Of a stretch of 16,581 nt of DNA, positions 7,296-14,938 are shown piece by piece. This DNA comes from DATEJJ01 sp039649115 (GTDB lineage: Bacteria; Actinomycetota; Actinomycetes; Mycobacteriales; Micromonosporaceae): contig JBBWZQ010000144.1 of the NCBI GenBank assembly GCA_039649115.1, positions 1 to 16,581 of the forward strand, in the 5' to 3' direction. Each line of letters starts with the position of its first letter. The first letter of the stretch is position 1. The notes under the pieces are model-generated. The model was not told where the DNA came from. It saw only the letters and a program-made list of their open reading frames with translations, and did not search any database. The position numbers were made by a program, and so were the translations under genes.

Positions 7296-7376
7296 CGCCG
7301 CTCCCTTCCCGCCGGTCCCCGCGCGCCGCGCCGCACGGGGACAACGTGTGCGAGCCTACGGCAGGAGGGAGAGCCG
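7296..7376. promoter_or_regulatory. Divergent promoter region with a short dyad
   Basis: This region lies between the MocA-type gene (-) and the methyltransferase relic (+). It contains an inverted pair, GTCCCCG at 7315-7321 and CGGGGAC at 7336-7342, separated by 14 nt. This could be an operator, or only a hairpin in GC-rich DNA. A strong Shine-Dalgarno sequence (AGGAGGGAGA, about 7362-7371) still precedes the relic's GTG. Confidence 0.3.
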
Positions 7377-7817
7377 GTGGACCGGCCGGACTGGGTGTCG
7401 CCGGAGATCGACATCGAGCGGCCCAGCGCCGCCCGGATGTACCACTAGTACCTGGGCGGCTCGCACAACTTCGCGGCCGACCGGCAGGCCGCCGAGGCGC
7501 TCGTCGCCGCGGTACCGGACGTGACGGTCGGGGTGAAGGCGAACCGCGCGTTCCTGCTGATCTCGCACGGCAGCGCGGTGGTCCGGCCCGGCCAGGCCAA
7601 GGTCGGCGCGGACGTGTACCGGACCACGGCCACCCCGCTGTCGCTGCGCGGTCCCGCCCAGGTGGCGGCATTCTTCGCCGGGCTGGAACTGGTCGAGCCC
7701 GGGATCGTGTGGGCGCCACAATGGCACCCGGACTCGCCGGCGGAGGTCGGCGGGCAGCCCGGGGACACCGGCATGGTCACCGGTGTCGCGGTCGAGCCGG
7801 GGCGGCGCGCCCCCTAG
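7377..7817 (+). pseudogene. Remnant of a DUF574 SAM-dependent methyltransferase
   Basis: The frame starts with GTG after a good ribosome binding site. It encodes the family N-terminus (VDRPDWVSPEIDIERPSAAR, then MYH), and then a TAG at 7446-7448 where the family has tyrosine in the MYDYYLGG motif. The frame goes on as YLGGSHNFAADRQAAEALV and KANRAFL. It then jumps, still in frame near 7550, to LISHGSA, the late strand of the family, and continues to YRTTATPLSLR, VEPGIVWAPQWHPD and a normal end at TAG 7817. The roughly 130 residues expected between KANRAFL and LISHG, which include the SAM-binding GSG and DxDP motifs, are missing. One nonsense codon plus core loss means no methyltransferase can be made. 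The remaining frame is otherwise intact, so the decay looks fairly recent. Confidence 0.88.
7764..7787 (+). repeat. Short inverted repeat in the 3' end of the methyltransferase relic
   Basis: GACACCGG at 7764-7771 and CCGGTGTC at 7780-7787 are perfect inverted arms around an 8-nt loop. They lie about 30 nt before the relic's stop, between convergent genes. They could act as a weak terminator, but the repeat may equally reflect codon composition. The remaining 64 nt to 7881 hold only a weak GCTGGC/GCCAGC hairpin. Confidence 0.25.
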
Positions 7818-7881
7818 CCGCGAGCTTGCCGAGCGGCTGGCAGCCAGCGCACCTGTTGTCGCGCCGCCCCGGTGCCACCGG

Positions 7882-9903
7882 TCAGACGATCTTGTACACG
7901 TGGTGGGCCCAGCCGGCGAAGCTGTCCGACCAGGTGCCGTTCGCGTCCGCCTGTACCGTCCTGTTCTCGCCGACCACCTGCACCGTCCTGCCGGCGGCCG
8001 CGGCCACCGTGAACGTGGCGGTACGGGTGTTGGCCGAGGAGCCGGCCGCGATGACGTACCGGCCGGCGGCGTCGGCCCGCAGGGTCGCGTCGGCGTTGGT
8101 CACGCTCAGGCCGGTGGGCTGGCGCTGGGCGTTGAGGATCGGCGCGAGGGAGGCGATCGCCGCGTCGACCTTCTTGACCACCGCCACCGCGTCCGGGTGG
8201 TCGAACAGCCCGTCCTCGGTGAACCCGGTCTTGAAGAAGTCGTGCACGAAGTACACGATGCCGTTGGCACCGTGCGCCAGCTCGGACCAGACGCCCGCCT
8301 CGATGGTGGCCGCCGCGATCGTGCCACCGGACGAGTACGGCGCCCAGCTACCCGGGTTGTCACTGAACGGGTGCCCGGTCTCCACGAAGCCCCAGGCCGG
8401 CTTGGTCGCGCCGCACAGGGTGCGCACGTGGTCGACCGCCTTGCCGTAGAAATCGGGCGTGTGCGCGTTGGCGGGCTCGTAGCCGTCGGTGGCCGCGTAG
8501 TAGTCCGAGGAGCTGATGTCCACCTGCGAGCAGTACCTGCGCAGGCCGTTCGCGTCGTCGTGCGCGCCGATCCAGGGGTACAGGCTGAACGCCTTGCCCC
8601 AGTTGTTGTAGACCGGCCGGCCCGGGTCCGCCGCGTGGATGCCGTTGGCCGAGTTGGTGACCTGGTCCGGCGTGATGTGTGACGGGTTGGTGCTCATGTC
8701 CTGCTCGTCGCCGAGCTGGTAGCCGGCCAGCGCCGACGCGCCGCTCATGGCCTTGGCGCTGCTGATCCCGCTGTCTCCGGCCAGCGCGTACATGCCGGCC
8801 GCCTTGATGGCCGAGAGCTTGGCACCCGAGGTGCCGCCACCCGGGAAGTCCCAGAGTCCGGCGAAGGTGTTGACGCCCACGTTCCTGAAGTTGGTCGCGT
8901 TGGTGGCGCCGTTGCGGCTGCGCGTCGGATCCTGGTCCCACACGGCGATGGGGAAGAAGTTCGGATCGGACGGCAGCGCGGTGGACCACTTCGTGTAATA
9001 GGCGGGGGTGAACTCGCCGGTCGACGCGGGCGGCGTGCCGCCGGCGGTCTGGGTGGACGCCGGCGTGCCCGGCGTACTGGGCGACGGCGACGCGGCCGGG
9101 GACGGCGGCAGCGCCACCGGCGAGGCCACCGACGGTGACGGGTCCGGGGGGCCGGCGGAGTGCGCGGGGACGATCTCCACGGCGGCCAGGTTCCACCGGT
9201 CCTGGTCGGGGCTGCGGGAGCCGAACCGCACGGTGGTGCCGGGCTTGGTCAGCGCTGCCTTGGTGCGCTGCACCCAGTAGGTGTCGCCGATGCTGGTGTC
9301 CACGGACTGGTCGACCATGCGCTGGTAGCGCATCAGGGAGCGGGGTACCGCGCGGTCCCAGTCGTTGCCCACGCCCCAGATCCACGAGCCGGCGCGCGCG
9401 GTCGTCGCGGTCAGCGACGCGGCCCCGCGTGCCGCGGACGCCTGCGCGGCGGTGCCGATCGGGGCGGCGCTGTCGGCGCCGACGAACGCGGCCACGGTCA
9501 GTTGCCCGTGCCAGGCGCCATTGGCGCGTACCGCGGTGACCCGCGCGCCGGTGAGCGCCGCCGGCGCCCAGGCGGCCCAGATCTCGGCGGCGCCGGCCTG
9601 CTCGTGCGACTGCACCACCGGCCGCCACGACAGGCCGGCGCCGGTGACCGACGCGAAGGTCTGGGTGCCGGTCTCGGGGCCGTCGGTGGCCAGGAACGCC
9701 ACCAACAGCTCGCCGCCGCTCCTGGTGGCCAACGCGGGCGATTCGATCGAGGCAGCGGCGGTCACCTGCTTGGTGGTGACCGCGGTGTCCAGGGCCAGGG
9801 CGCTGGCATAGCTGGGCAAGGCGACCACGATCACGCCGCCCATGACGAGCCCGGTGGCGGCCAGGGTGATGGCGACCTTCTTCTTCGTCAATGAGAGCTT
9901 CAC
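7882..9903 (-). CDS. Secreted multidomain protein with glycoside-hydrolase-like TIM barrel
   Basis: This is a 673-aa exported protein. Residues 1-35 are a signal peptide (KKK near the start, a hydrophobic core, cleavage expected after ASA). Residues about 36-248 form a beta-rich domain (LLVAFLATDGP, WAAWAP, WIWGVGNDWDRA, WNLAAVEIVPA) of a type I associate with actinomycete secreted proteins, function unclear. A Pro/Ser/Thr linker covers about 249-300. Residues about 300-590 look like a glycosidase TIM barrel: FFPIAVWDQDP, NVGVNTFAGLWDF, GYQLGDEQDM with E400, DISSSDYYA, WGFVETGHPF with E508, and GVWSELAHGANGIVYFVHDFF. E400 and E508 are candidate acid/base and nucleophile. A C-terminal beta domain (about 590-673) resembles those closing GH5/GH42-like barrels. 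GTG 9903 is the start that yields the signal peptide. The substrate is unknown. Confidence 0.82.
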   Translation of the reverse strand: MKLSLTKKKVAITLAATGLVMGGVIVVALPSYASALALDTAVTTKQVTAAASIESPALATRSGGELLVAFLATDGPETGTQTFASVTGAGLSWRPVVQSHEQAGAAEIWAAWAPAALTGARVTAVRANGAWHGQLTVAAFVGADSAAPIGTAAQASAARGAASLTATTARAGSWIWGVGNDWDRAVPRSLMRYQRMVDQSVDTSIGDTYWVQRTKAALTKPGTTVRFGSRSPDQDRWNLAAVEIVPAHSAGPPDPSPSVASPVALPPSPAASPSPSTPGTPASTQTAGGTPPASTGEFTPAYYTKWSTALPSDPNFFPIAVWDQDPTRSRNGATNATNFRNVGVNTFAGLWDFPGGGTSGAKLSAIKAAGMYALAGDSGISSAKAMSGASALAGYQLGDEQDMSTNPSHITPDQVTNSANGIHAADPGRPVYNNWGKAFSLYPWIGAHDDANGLRRYCSQVDISSSDYYAATDGYEPANAHTPDFYGKAVDHVRTLCGATKPAWGFVETGHPFSDNPGSWAPYSSGGTIAAATIEAGVWSELAHGANGIVYFVHDFFKTGFTEDGLFDHPDAVAVVKKVDAAIASLAPILNAQRQPTGLSVTNADATLRADAAGRYVIAAGSSANTRTATFTVAAAAGRTVQVVGENRTVQADANGTWSDSFAGWAHHVYKIV

Positions 9904-10031
9904 ACCATGTCCAACGTCCGAGCCGGGGTCGACCTCACAGCCGATGGCCAGATTCCTGCATCCGGTTGTGGGAGTCTTAACGATGGTGCGGGTGCGTCGG
10001 GCGTTCGGACCCGCACGGTACGCTCGCCGCC
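9904..10031. promoter_or_regulatory. Divergent promoter region with an 8-bp dyad
   Basis: These 128 nt separate the exported glycosidase-like gene (-) from the lipoprotein gene (+). Perfect arms GTGCGGGT (9986-9993) and ACCCGCAC (10009-10016) are spaced by 15 nt, a possible operator or hairpin. TACGCT at 10019-10024 ends 7 nt before ATG 10032, and no Shine-Dalgarno sequence is present. It therefore fits a -10 box of a leaderless transcript. No convincing -35 box was seen. Confidence 0.4.
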
Positions 10032-11414
10032 ATGCGCAGGCGGCGAACGGCGTGTTCGGTACTGGTACTGATACTGTCCGTGTCCGCGTGTGGTACGTCG
10101 GCGACCCCGCAGCAGCCCGCGGATGTGCCCGGCGACTCGATGAGCGCACCCTCCACCCAGGGCGGTGCCGGCGACTCGCCCGCTGACTGGCCCACGTATC
10201 ACCATGACAACGCGCGTACCGGCATCGCCGCCGGCTTCGGTACCGTCACCAGGCTGACCCCCGCGTGGCGCGCCACCCTCGACGGCGCCGTGTACGGGCA
10301 GCCGCTGGTCGTCGGCGACATGCTGCTCGCGGCGACCGAGCACGACACGGTCTACGGACTGGATCCCGCCACCGGCAAGGTGCGCTGGAAGTCCCACCTC
10401 GGCACCCCGGTGCCCCGCCGCGACCTGCCCTGCGGCAACATCAATCCCCTGGGCATCACCAGCACCATGGCCTACGATCCGGCCACCCGCCTGGTGTTCG
10501 CGCTCGCCGAGACGACCGGCGGGCGGCACACGCTCTACGGCATCGACATCAGGTCCGGCGCGGTGAAGCTGCGCCGCGAGGCCGAACCGCCCAAGGGCGA
10601 CCGCATCGCGCACCAGCAGCGCAGCGCGCTGACCGTGCTGGACGGTCGCGTCTACGTCTCCTACGGCGGGCTGGCCGGCGACTGCGCCCAGTACATCGGC
10701 TCGGTCGTCGCGGTGCCGACCTCCGGCAACGGCGCGCTCATCAGCTACGCCGTGCCGACCACCCGCGAGGCGGGCATGTGGACCCCCGGCGGCGCGAGTG
10801 TCTACAAGGGACGGTTGTACTACGCGGTCGGCAACGGCGAGTCGACGGACGGCGCCTACGACGGCAGCGACTCGGTGATCGCCCTGTCCACGGATCTGAA
10901 GCTGGTGGACCGGTTCGCGCCGAGCAGGTGGGCGCAGGACAACGCGGCAGACCTCGACCTCGGGTCGATGAGCCCGGCGGTGGTGGGCACGCACGTGTTC
11001 ATCGCCGGCAAGCGTGGCACCGGCTACGTGCTGGACGCGAACCACCTCGGCGGCATCGGCGGCCAGCGGAGCGAGGCGGACGCCTGCCGCGGGTTCGGCG
11101 GCGCGTCGGTCGACGGCGACGTCGTCTACGTGCCGTGCATCGACGGCACCCGGGCGATCCGGGTGGACGCGACCGGCGCGCAGCACATTCTCTGGCACTC
11201 CGCGTCGCGCGCGCCCGGGCCGGCGGTCGTCGGCGGCGGGATCTGGGCGGTGGACTACGACGCGGGCATCCTGTTCGTGCACGACCCGGCAACGGGCGAC
11301 GTGCGGGCCCGCATCTCGATCGGCAAGGCACCGCACTTCGCCTCGCCGACCCTGTCCGCGGGCCACGCCTTCGTCGGCACCCTCAGCGGCGTCACCGCGG
11401 TGACCGCCCGCTAG
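10032..11414 (+). CDS. PQQ-binding-like beta-propeller lipoprotein
   Basis: This is a 460-aa exported lipoprotein. Four arginines, a hydrophobic stretch and the lipobox VSAC put the lipidated cysteine at residue 20. A low-complexity Ser/Pro/Gly spacer follows to about residue 50. The rest is a beta-propeller with PQQ-type blades: WPTYHHDNARTG, PLVVGDMLLAATEHDTVYGLDPATGKVRWKSHLG, LYGIDIRSGAVKLRRE, GGASVDGDVVYVPCIDGTRAIRVDATG, GGGIWAVDYDAGILFVHDPATGDV. Such proteins are often scaffolds or binding proteins, and PQQ binding is not implied. Several cysteines (for example LPCGN, ACRGF and PCIDG) may form disulfides outside the membrane. It diverges from the secreted glycosidase-like protein, and the two may respond to one regulator. 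Confidence 0.88.
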   Translation: MRRRRTACSVLVLILSVSACGTSATPQQPADVPGDSMSAPSTQGGAGDSPADWPTYHHDNARTGIAAGFGTVTRLTPAWRATLDGAVYGQPLVVGDMLLAATEHDTVYGLDPATGKVRWKSHLGTPVPRRDLPCGNINPLGITSTMAYDPATRLVFALAETTGGRHTLYGIDIRSGAVKLRREAEPPKGDRIAHQQRSALTVLDGRVYVSYGGLAGDCAQYIGSVVAVPTSGNGALISYAVPTTREAGMWTPGGASVYKGRLYYAVGNGESTDGAYDGSDSVIALSTDLKLVDRFAPSRWAQDNAADLDLGSMSPAVVGTHVFIAGKRGTGYVLDANHLGGIGGQRSEADACRGFGGASVDGDVVYVPCIDGTRAIRVDATGAQHILWHSASRAPGPAVVGGGIWAVDYDAGILFVHDPATGDVRARISIGKAPHFASPTLSAGHAFVGTLSGVTAVTAR

Positions 11415-11437
11415 TCCTCACTGTCCTCAGTGGAGGA
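11415..11437. terminator. Short hairpin between convergent genes
   Basis: TCCTCACTG, a TCCT loop and CAGTGGAGGA form a 9-bp stem with one bulged G. It lies in the 12-nt gap after the propeller gene and overlaps the last codons of the IclR gene on the other strand. The position suits termination in either direction. The stem is modest. Confidence 0.4.
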
Positions 11438-12200
11438 TGCGGTCCAGCCGGTCGCGGGCGGCGAGCAGCGCGGTGACGATCTGCTTCTCGCGCCCGGCGG
11501 AGAGCCGGGCGACCGGTACCGAGCAGCTGATCGCGTCGCGGGCCGGCTGCCGGTACCGCAGCGCGACGCCGAAACAGCGCAGCCCCACCGTGTTCTCCTC
11601 GTGGTCCACCGCGTACCCGCGCCGCCGCGCGGCGGCCAGGTCCGCGGCGAGCGCGCCGGGCTCCACGAGCGTGTGCGGGGTCAGCGCCACCAGGTCGGCC
11701 GGCAGCATCTCCCGCACCTGCGCGGCGGGGCGCTCGGCGAGCAGCGCCTTGCCGAGCGAGGTGGTGTGCGCGGGCAGCCGCCGACCCACCCGCGAGATCG
11801 GGCGCAGGTAGTGCTGCGACTCGCGGGTGGCCAGGTAGACGACGTCGGTGCCGTCCAGCCGGGCCAGGTGCACCGTCTCCGTGGTCGCCTCGGCCAGCCA
11901 GTCCAGCGTGTCGCGGGCCGCCGCCACGGTGTGGTCCCCGTCGATGTACGAGGTGCCCACGAGCAGTGCCCGCAGGCCGATGCGGTAGAGCGTGCCGGTG
12001 CCGTCGGTCTCCACCCAGCCGCACTCGGTCAGCGTGCGCAGCAGCATGTACAGGCTGCTCTTCGGGTACCCGAGGCTGGCGTGCAGGTCGGCGAGGCTGT
12101 GCGGGCCCCGGTGGTTGGCGAAGAACTCCAGCAGCTCCACGGTGCGCAGCGCGGATTTCACCGGCCCCGCGCTGGCCACCGGCACGATCACATCACTCAT
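11427..12200 (-). CDS. IclR-family transcriptional regulator of the glucarate operon
   Basis: This is a 257-aa DNA-binding regulator. The N-terminal winged helix spans about 14-75 (VKSALRTVELLEFF, SLADLHASLGYPKSSLYMLLRTL). The effector domain contains the IclR hallmarks PAHTTSLGKALLAE, RRRGYAVDHEENTVGLRCFGVAL and AISCSVPV. IclR proteins are dimeric and bind small carboxylates or sugar acids. Here the likely effector is glucarate or a pathway intermediate, by inference from position. ATG 12200 overlaps the stop of the aldehyde dehydrogenase as ATGA and has no good ribosome binding site, so translation is probably coupled. As the last gene it is cotranscribed with its presumed targets, which gives autoregulation if it binds the operon promoter beyond the window. 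Confidence 0.9.
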   Translation of the reverse strand: MSDVIVPVASAGPVKSALRTVELLEFFANHRGPHSLADLHASLGYPKSSLYMLLRTLTECGWVETDGTGTLYRIGLRALLVGTSYIDGDHTVAAARDTLDWLAEATTETVHLARLDGTDVVYLATRESQHYLRPISRVGRRLPAHTTSLGKALLAERPAAQVREMLPADLVALTPHTLVEPGALAADLAAARRRGYAVDHEENTVGLRCFGVALRYRQPARDAISCSVPVARLSAGREKQIVTALLAARDRLDRILH

Positions 12201-13705
12201 GCGAGCTGGTACTTGCCGTCCACGCGGCGGGGCAGGCGCAGCGGGTTGTCCTCGCGCAGCTCCGGTGGGAGCAGCCCGGCCGGCGCGTCCTGGTGGGTGA
12301 CCGGGCGCAGGAACCGGCGGATGGCCGCGGTGCCGACCGAGGTGTGCGCGGCGAACGTGGACGACGGGTACGGGCCGCCGTGCTGCATCGCCCAGGTCAC
12401 CGCGACACCGGTCGGGAACCCGTTGTACACCAGCCGGCCGGCGCGCTCGCGCAGCCGGTCCGCCGCGCGCGCGGCCACCGAGTCCGGCGCGTCCTCGCCC
12501 GCTCCATTGTGGACAGTTGCGGTCAGCGTGCCGGGCACCCGGTCCAGCGCGGCGAGCAGCTCGTCGGTGCCGGCGTACTCGACGAGCACGACGAGCGGTC
12601 CGAAGCACTCCTCGTAGAACAGCTCGGACAGGCCGGCCGCGGGTACCGACAGCACGTGCGGCGAGGTCTCGCCGCCGGCGGTCAGCACCGCCCGTACCCC
12701 CGGGTGGTTGGTGCGCTCGGCCGCGCCGGTGCGGAATCCGTCCCGGATGCTGGGGGTCAGCATGGGTCCGCCCGGCACCTGCGCCGCGGCCTGGGCCAGC
12801 GCGGACGCCAGCCGCTGGCCGTCCGGTCCGGCCGGGATGAACGCGAGCCCCGGCTTGGTGCAGAACTGGCCGATGCCCAGCGTGAACGAGCCGGCGAGCC
12901 CGTTGGCGATCGACTCGGCCCGCTCGGCGGCGGCGGCCGGCGTGACGACGAGCGGGTTGATGCTGCCCAGTTCGCCGTAGAACGGGATCGGCGAGGGCCG
13001 CGCGCAGGCCAGGTCGAACAGGGCCCGGCCGCCGCCCAGCGAGCCGGTGAAGCCGACCGCCTGGATCAGCGGGTGCTTGACGAGGTCGGTGCCGGCCTGG
13101 CGGCCGTGGATGACGGACACCACGTCCCCGGGCATGCCGGCCGCGGCGGCGGCGCGGCGCAGCGCCGCGCCGGCCAGCTCCGAGGTCCGCGGGTGACCGG
13201 AGTGGGCCTTGACGACCACCGGGCAGCCGGCGGCGAGCGCGCTGGCCGTGTCCCCGCCGGCCACGCTGAAGGCGAGCGGGAAGTTGCTGGCCGAGAAGAC
13301 GCCGACCGGGCCGAGGGGCAGCATCATCCGGCGCAGGTCGGGGCGGGGCGCGGGGACGGCCTGCGGGTCCGCGTGGTCGATGGTCACGTCGAGGTACGCG
13401 CCGTCCTCCACGACCTCCGCGAAGAGCCTGAGCTGGTACGTGGTGCGGGCCAGCTCGCCGCGCAGCCGTACCTCCCCCAGCGCGCTCTCCCGGTCGGCGG
13501 CGGCCACGATCGCGTCGCCGTCGCGGTCCACCTCGTCGGCCATGGCGCGCAGCATCCGGGCCCGCCCGGGGATCCCCGCCGCGGCCAGCGCCGGTGCGGT
13601 GTGCGCGGCGGCGCGCACCGCGGCGTCGACCTGTCCGGGGCTGGCCGGCGCCACGTCCAGTTCGGTGCGCTCGCCGGTGCGGGCGTCGATGCTCAGCACG
13701 TTCAT
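12197..13705 (-). CDS. Alpha-ketoglutarate semialdehyde dehydrogenase (2,5-dioxovalerate dehydrogenase)
   Basis: This is a 502-aa aldehyde dehydrogenase predicted to oxidise 2-oxoglutarate semialdehyde (2,5-dioxopentanoate) to 2-oxoglutarate. Visible catalytic residues are N141 (SNFPLAFSVAGGD), K166 (VVVKAHSGHP), E245 (GELGSINPL) and nucleophile C282 (GQFCTKPG). The SNFPLAFSVAGGDTASALAAGCPVVVKAH block and the FYGELGSINP sequence are typical of KGSADH-type enzymes from sugar-acid pathways, which usually prefer NADP+. ATG 13705 follows GAGGGAGG, which overlaps the stop of the upstream 401-aa gene. It performs the last step of the glucarate route encoded by gudD and kdgD in the same operon. Confidence 0.9.
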   Translation of the reverse strand: MNVLSIDARTGERTELDVAPASPGQVDAAVRAAAHTAPALAAAGIPGRARMLRAMADEVDRDGDAIVAAADRESALGEVRLRGELARTTYQLRLFAEVVEDGAYLDVTIDHADPQAVPAPRPDLRRMMLPLGPVGVFSASNFPLAFSVAGGDTASALAAGCPVVVKAHSGHPRTSELAGAALRRAAAAAGMPGDVVSVIHGRQAGTDLVKHPLIQAVGFTGSLGGGRALFDLACARPSPIPFYGELGSINPLVVTPAAAAERAESIANGLAGSFTLGIGQFCTKPGLAFIPAGPDGQRLASALAQAAAQVPGGPMLTPSIRDGFRTGAAERTNHPGVRAVLTAGGETSPHVLSVPAAGLSELFYEECFGPLVVLVEYAGTDELLAALDRVPGTLTATVHNGAGEDAPDSVAARAADRLRERAGRLVYNGFPTGVAVTWAMQHGGPYPSSTFAAHTSVGTAAIRRFLRPVTHQDAPAGLLPPELREDNPLRLPRRVDGKYQLA

Positions 13706-13718
13706 GTTGCCTCCCTCA
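13706..13718 (-). promoter_or_regulatory. Strong ribosome binding site overlapping the preceding stop codon
   Basis: On the - strand TGAGGGAGGCAAC runs from the stop of the 401-aa gene (13718-13716) to the aldehyde dehydrogenase ATG at 13705. GAGGGAGG is a near-ideal Shine-Dalgarno sequence and supports both the start choice and coupled translation. Confidence 0.6.
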
Positions 13719-14921
13719 TCGAAACGACCGCCTCATCGAAGCGATCGCGGCCAGGTCCGCGGCACCGGCCAGGCCGGCGTGGTAGAGCCGGATCCCGTCC
13801 GCGCCGGCGGCCCGCGCCCTGGCCGCCTGCGCGGGCAACTCCGCCGGCCGGCCCCCCATTGCCGACACGGCGAGCAGGCTGGCCACGACACTGATCTCCG
13901 CGCCGGCCCGCAAGCTCTCCGCGGAAGCCCCTGCGCGGACCCGCAAGCTCTCCGCGGAAGCCTCGCCGGCCCGGCCCAGCGTCTCGGCCACCGCGTCGGG
14001 TCCCTGCCAGCAGCTCACCACCAGCCTATCCACCACCGCGGCGGCGATCGACGCGGTGACGCCGGTGAACGCCGTCGACTGGTGCGACCGGGGGCTGGCG
14101 TGCAGGGCGACGGTGGCGCCGGGTGCCGCGCGGCGCACCGCGGCGACGACCTGGGCGCGCAGCCGGTCGGCGATGGCATTCCGGACGGCGCCGAGGCTCC
14201 GGGCGAGGTCGGCGCCGAGCAGGTCGTCGACGGTGGCGGGCGATCCCGTGTCCAGCGCCTCGCGGACCCGGCCGGCCAGTTCCTCGGGGTGGATGCCCGC
14301 GCGCCGGTACGCGATGTGGCACGCGCCGCAGAAGCACAGCGAGAACAGGTACTGGCGGGTGTCGTCGAGGGCGAACCCGGCGGTCTTGTCGTGCGCGCTG
14401 AGGTGGTCGAAGCCGTACCAGCCGCACGCCTCCAGCTCGATGCCCGCGACTCCGGGGCGCGCGACGGCTTCCGCCGCGTACGTCACCGCGTAGCGCAGCA
14501 CCGCGTCCCGGGCCGGGCACAGCGCCCACGGGTACCGGTCGCCGTACGCGTTGACCACGCAGTTGGTGGTACCCGCGCCGGTCGGCAGGTCCACGTGGGT
14601 CAGCACGAGCCAGGCGTGCACCGGCACGCCGGCCGCCGCCAGCGCTCCGGTCGCCGCGCCGAACGGGTCGCGCCCGGGCAGCCAGGTCGCCGCCGGCGGG
14701 CGCAGCTCGCTGCCGCGCCACGCGGTGTCGTCGGTCGGGTAGTAGGCGGCCGAGTGCGGCACGGTCACCACCCGGTGCTCGGGGTGATGCGGGGTCAGCG
14801 CCCGGGTGGCGTGGTACCCGGCGGCCAGCACCGCGTGGTCGAGTCCCAGGCCCGCGAACCGCCCGGCGGCGTCGGGGTCACCGAGCACGTCCCATGGGTA
14901 GAGGTACGCGGCTATGTCCAT
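13716..14921 (-). CDS. Uncharacterised 401-aa protein of the glucarate operon, probable TIM-barrel enzyme
   Basis: I do not recognise a named family. The protein starts MDIAAYLYPWDVLGD and has no signal peptide, so it is cytoplasmic. Sections recall glycosidase-like TIM barrels: an N-terminal beta strand with YPWD, AWLVLTHVDLP (about 103-113), the strand GIELEACGWYGFDHLS with E162 and E164 as possible acids, HDK at 177-179, and CFCGAC (C195, C197, C200). A similar C-x-C-x-x-C element occurs after the fourth strand in several hypothetical glycosyl hydrolase families; it could also bind a metal. The C-terminus (GADGIRLYHAGLAG) looks like a final barrel strand and helix. An 11-residue segment is tandemly repeated near residues 320-338. 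It sits 17 nt after gudD and just before the semialdehyde dehydrogenase, so a role on glucarate-related substrates is likely but unproven. Confidence 0.8.
   Translation of the reverse strand: MDIAAYLYPWDVLGDPDAAGRFAGLGLDHAVLAAGYHATRALTPHHPEHRVVTVPHSAAYYPTDDTAWRGSELRPPAATWLPGRDPFGAATGALAAAGVPVHAWLVLTHVDLPTGAGTTNCVVNAYGDRYPWALCPARDAVLRYAVTYAAEAVARPGVAGIELEACGWYGFDHLSAHDKTAGFALDDTRQYLFSLCFCGACHIAYRRAGIHPEELAGRVREALDTGSPATVDDLLGADLARSLGAVRNAIADRLRAQVVAAVRRAAPGATVALHASPRSHQSTAFTGVTASIAAAVVDRLVVSCWQGPDAVAETLGRAGEASAESLRVRAGASAESLRAGAEISVVASLLAVSAMGGRPAELPAQAARARAAGADGIRLYHAGLAGAADLAAIASMRRSFR
13907..13962 (-). repeat. Tandem 33-bp duplication within the 401-aa gene
   Basis: Two identical 23-bp copies lie at 13907-13929 and 13940-13962, offset by 33 bp (11 codons). 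They encode the doubled peptide GEASAESLRVR / AGASAESLRAG. The length change is in frame. It probably arose by slippage or a small duplication in a surface helix. Confidence 0.8.
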
Positions 14922-14938
14922 CAAAAGCGTCCATCCAA

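Noticed and set aside
7521..7817. A 98-aa independent gene on the + strand
   Set aside because: It is the C-terminal piece of the DUF574 relic, in frame with the N-terminal piece, and has no own ribosome binding site.
9904..10149. N-terminal extension of the secreted glycosidase-like protein to 10149
   Set aside because: GTG 9903 gives a normal signal peptide; the extension would bury it and overlaps the divergent lipoprotein gene.
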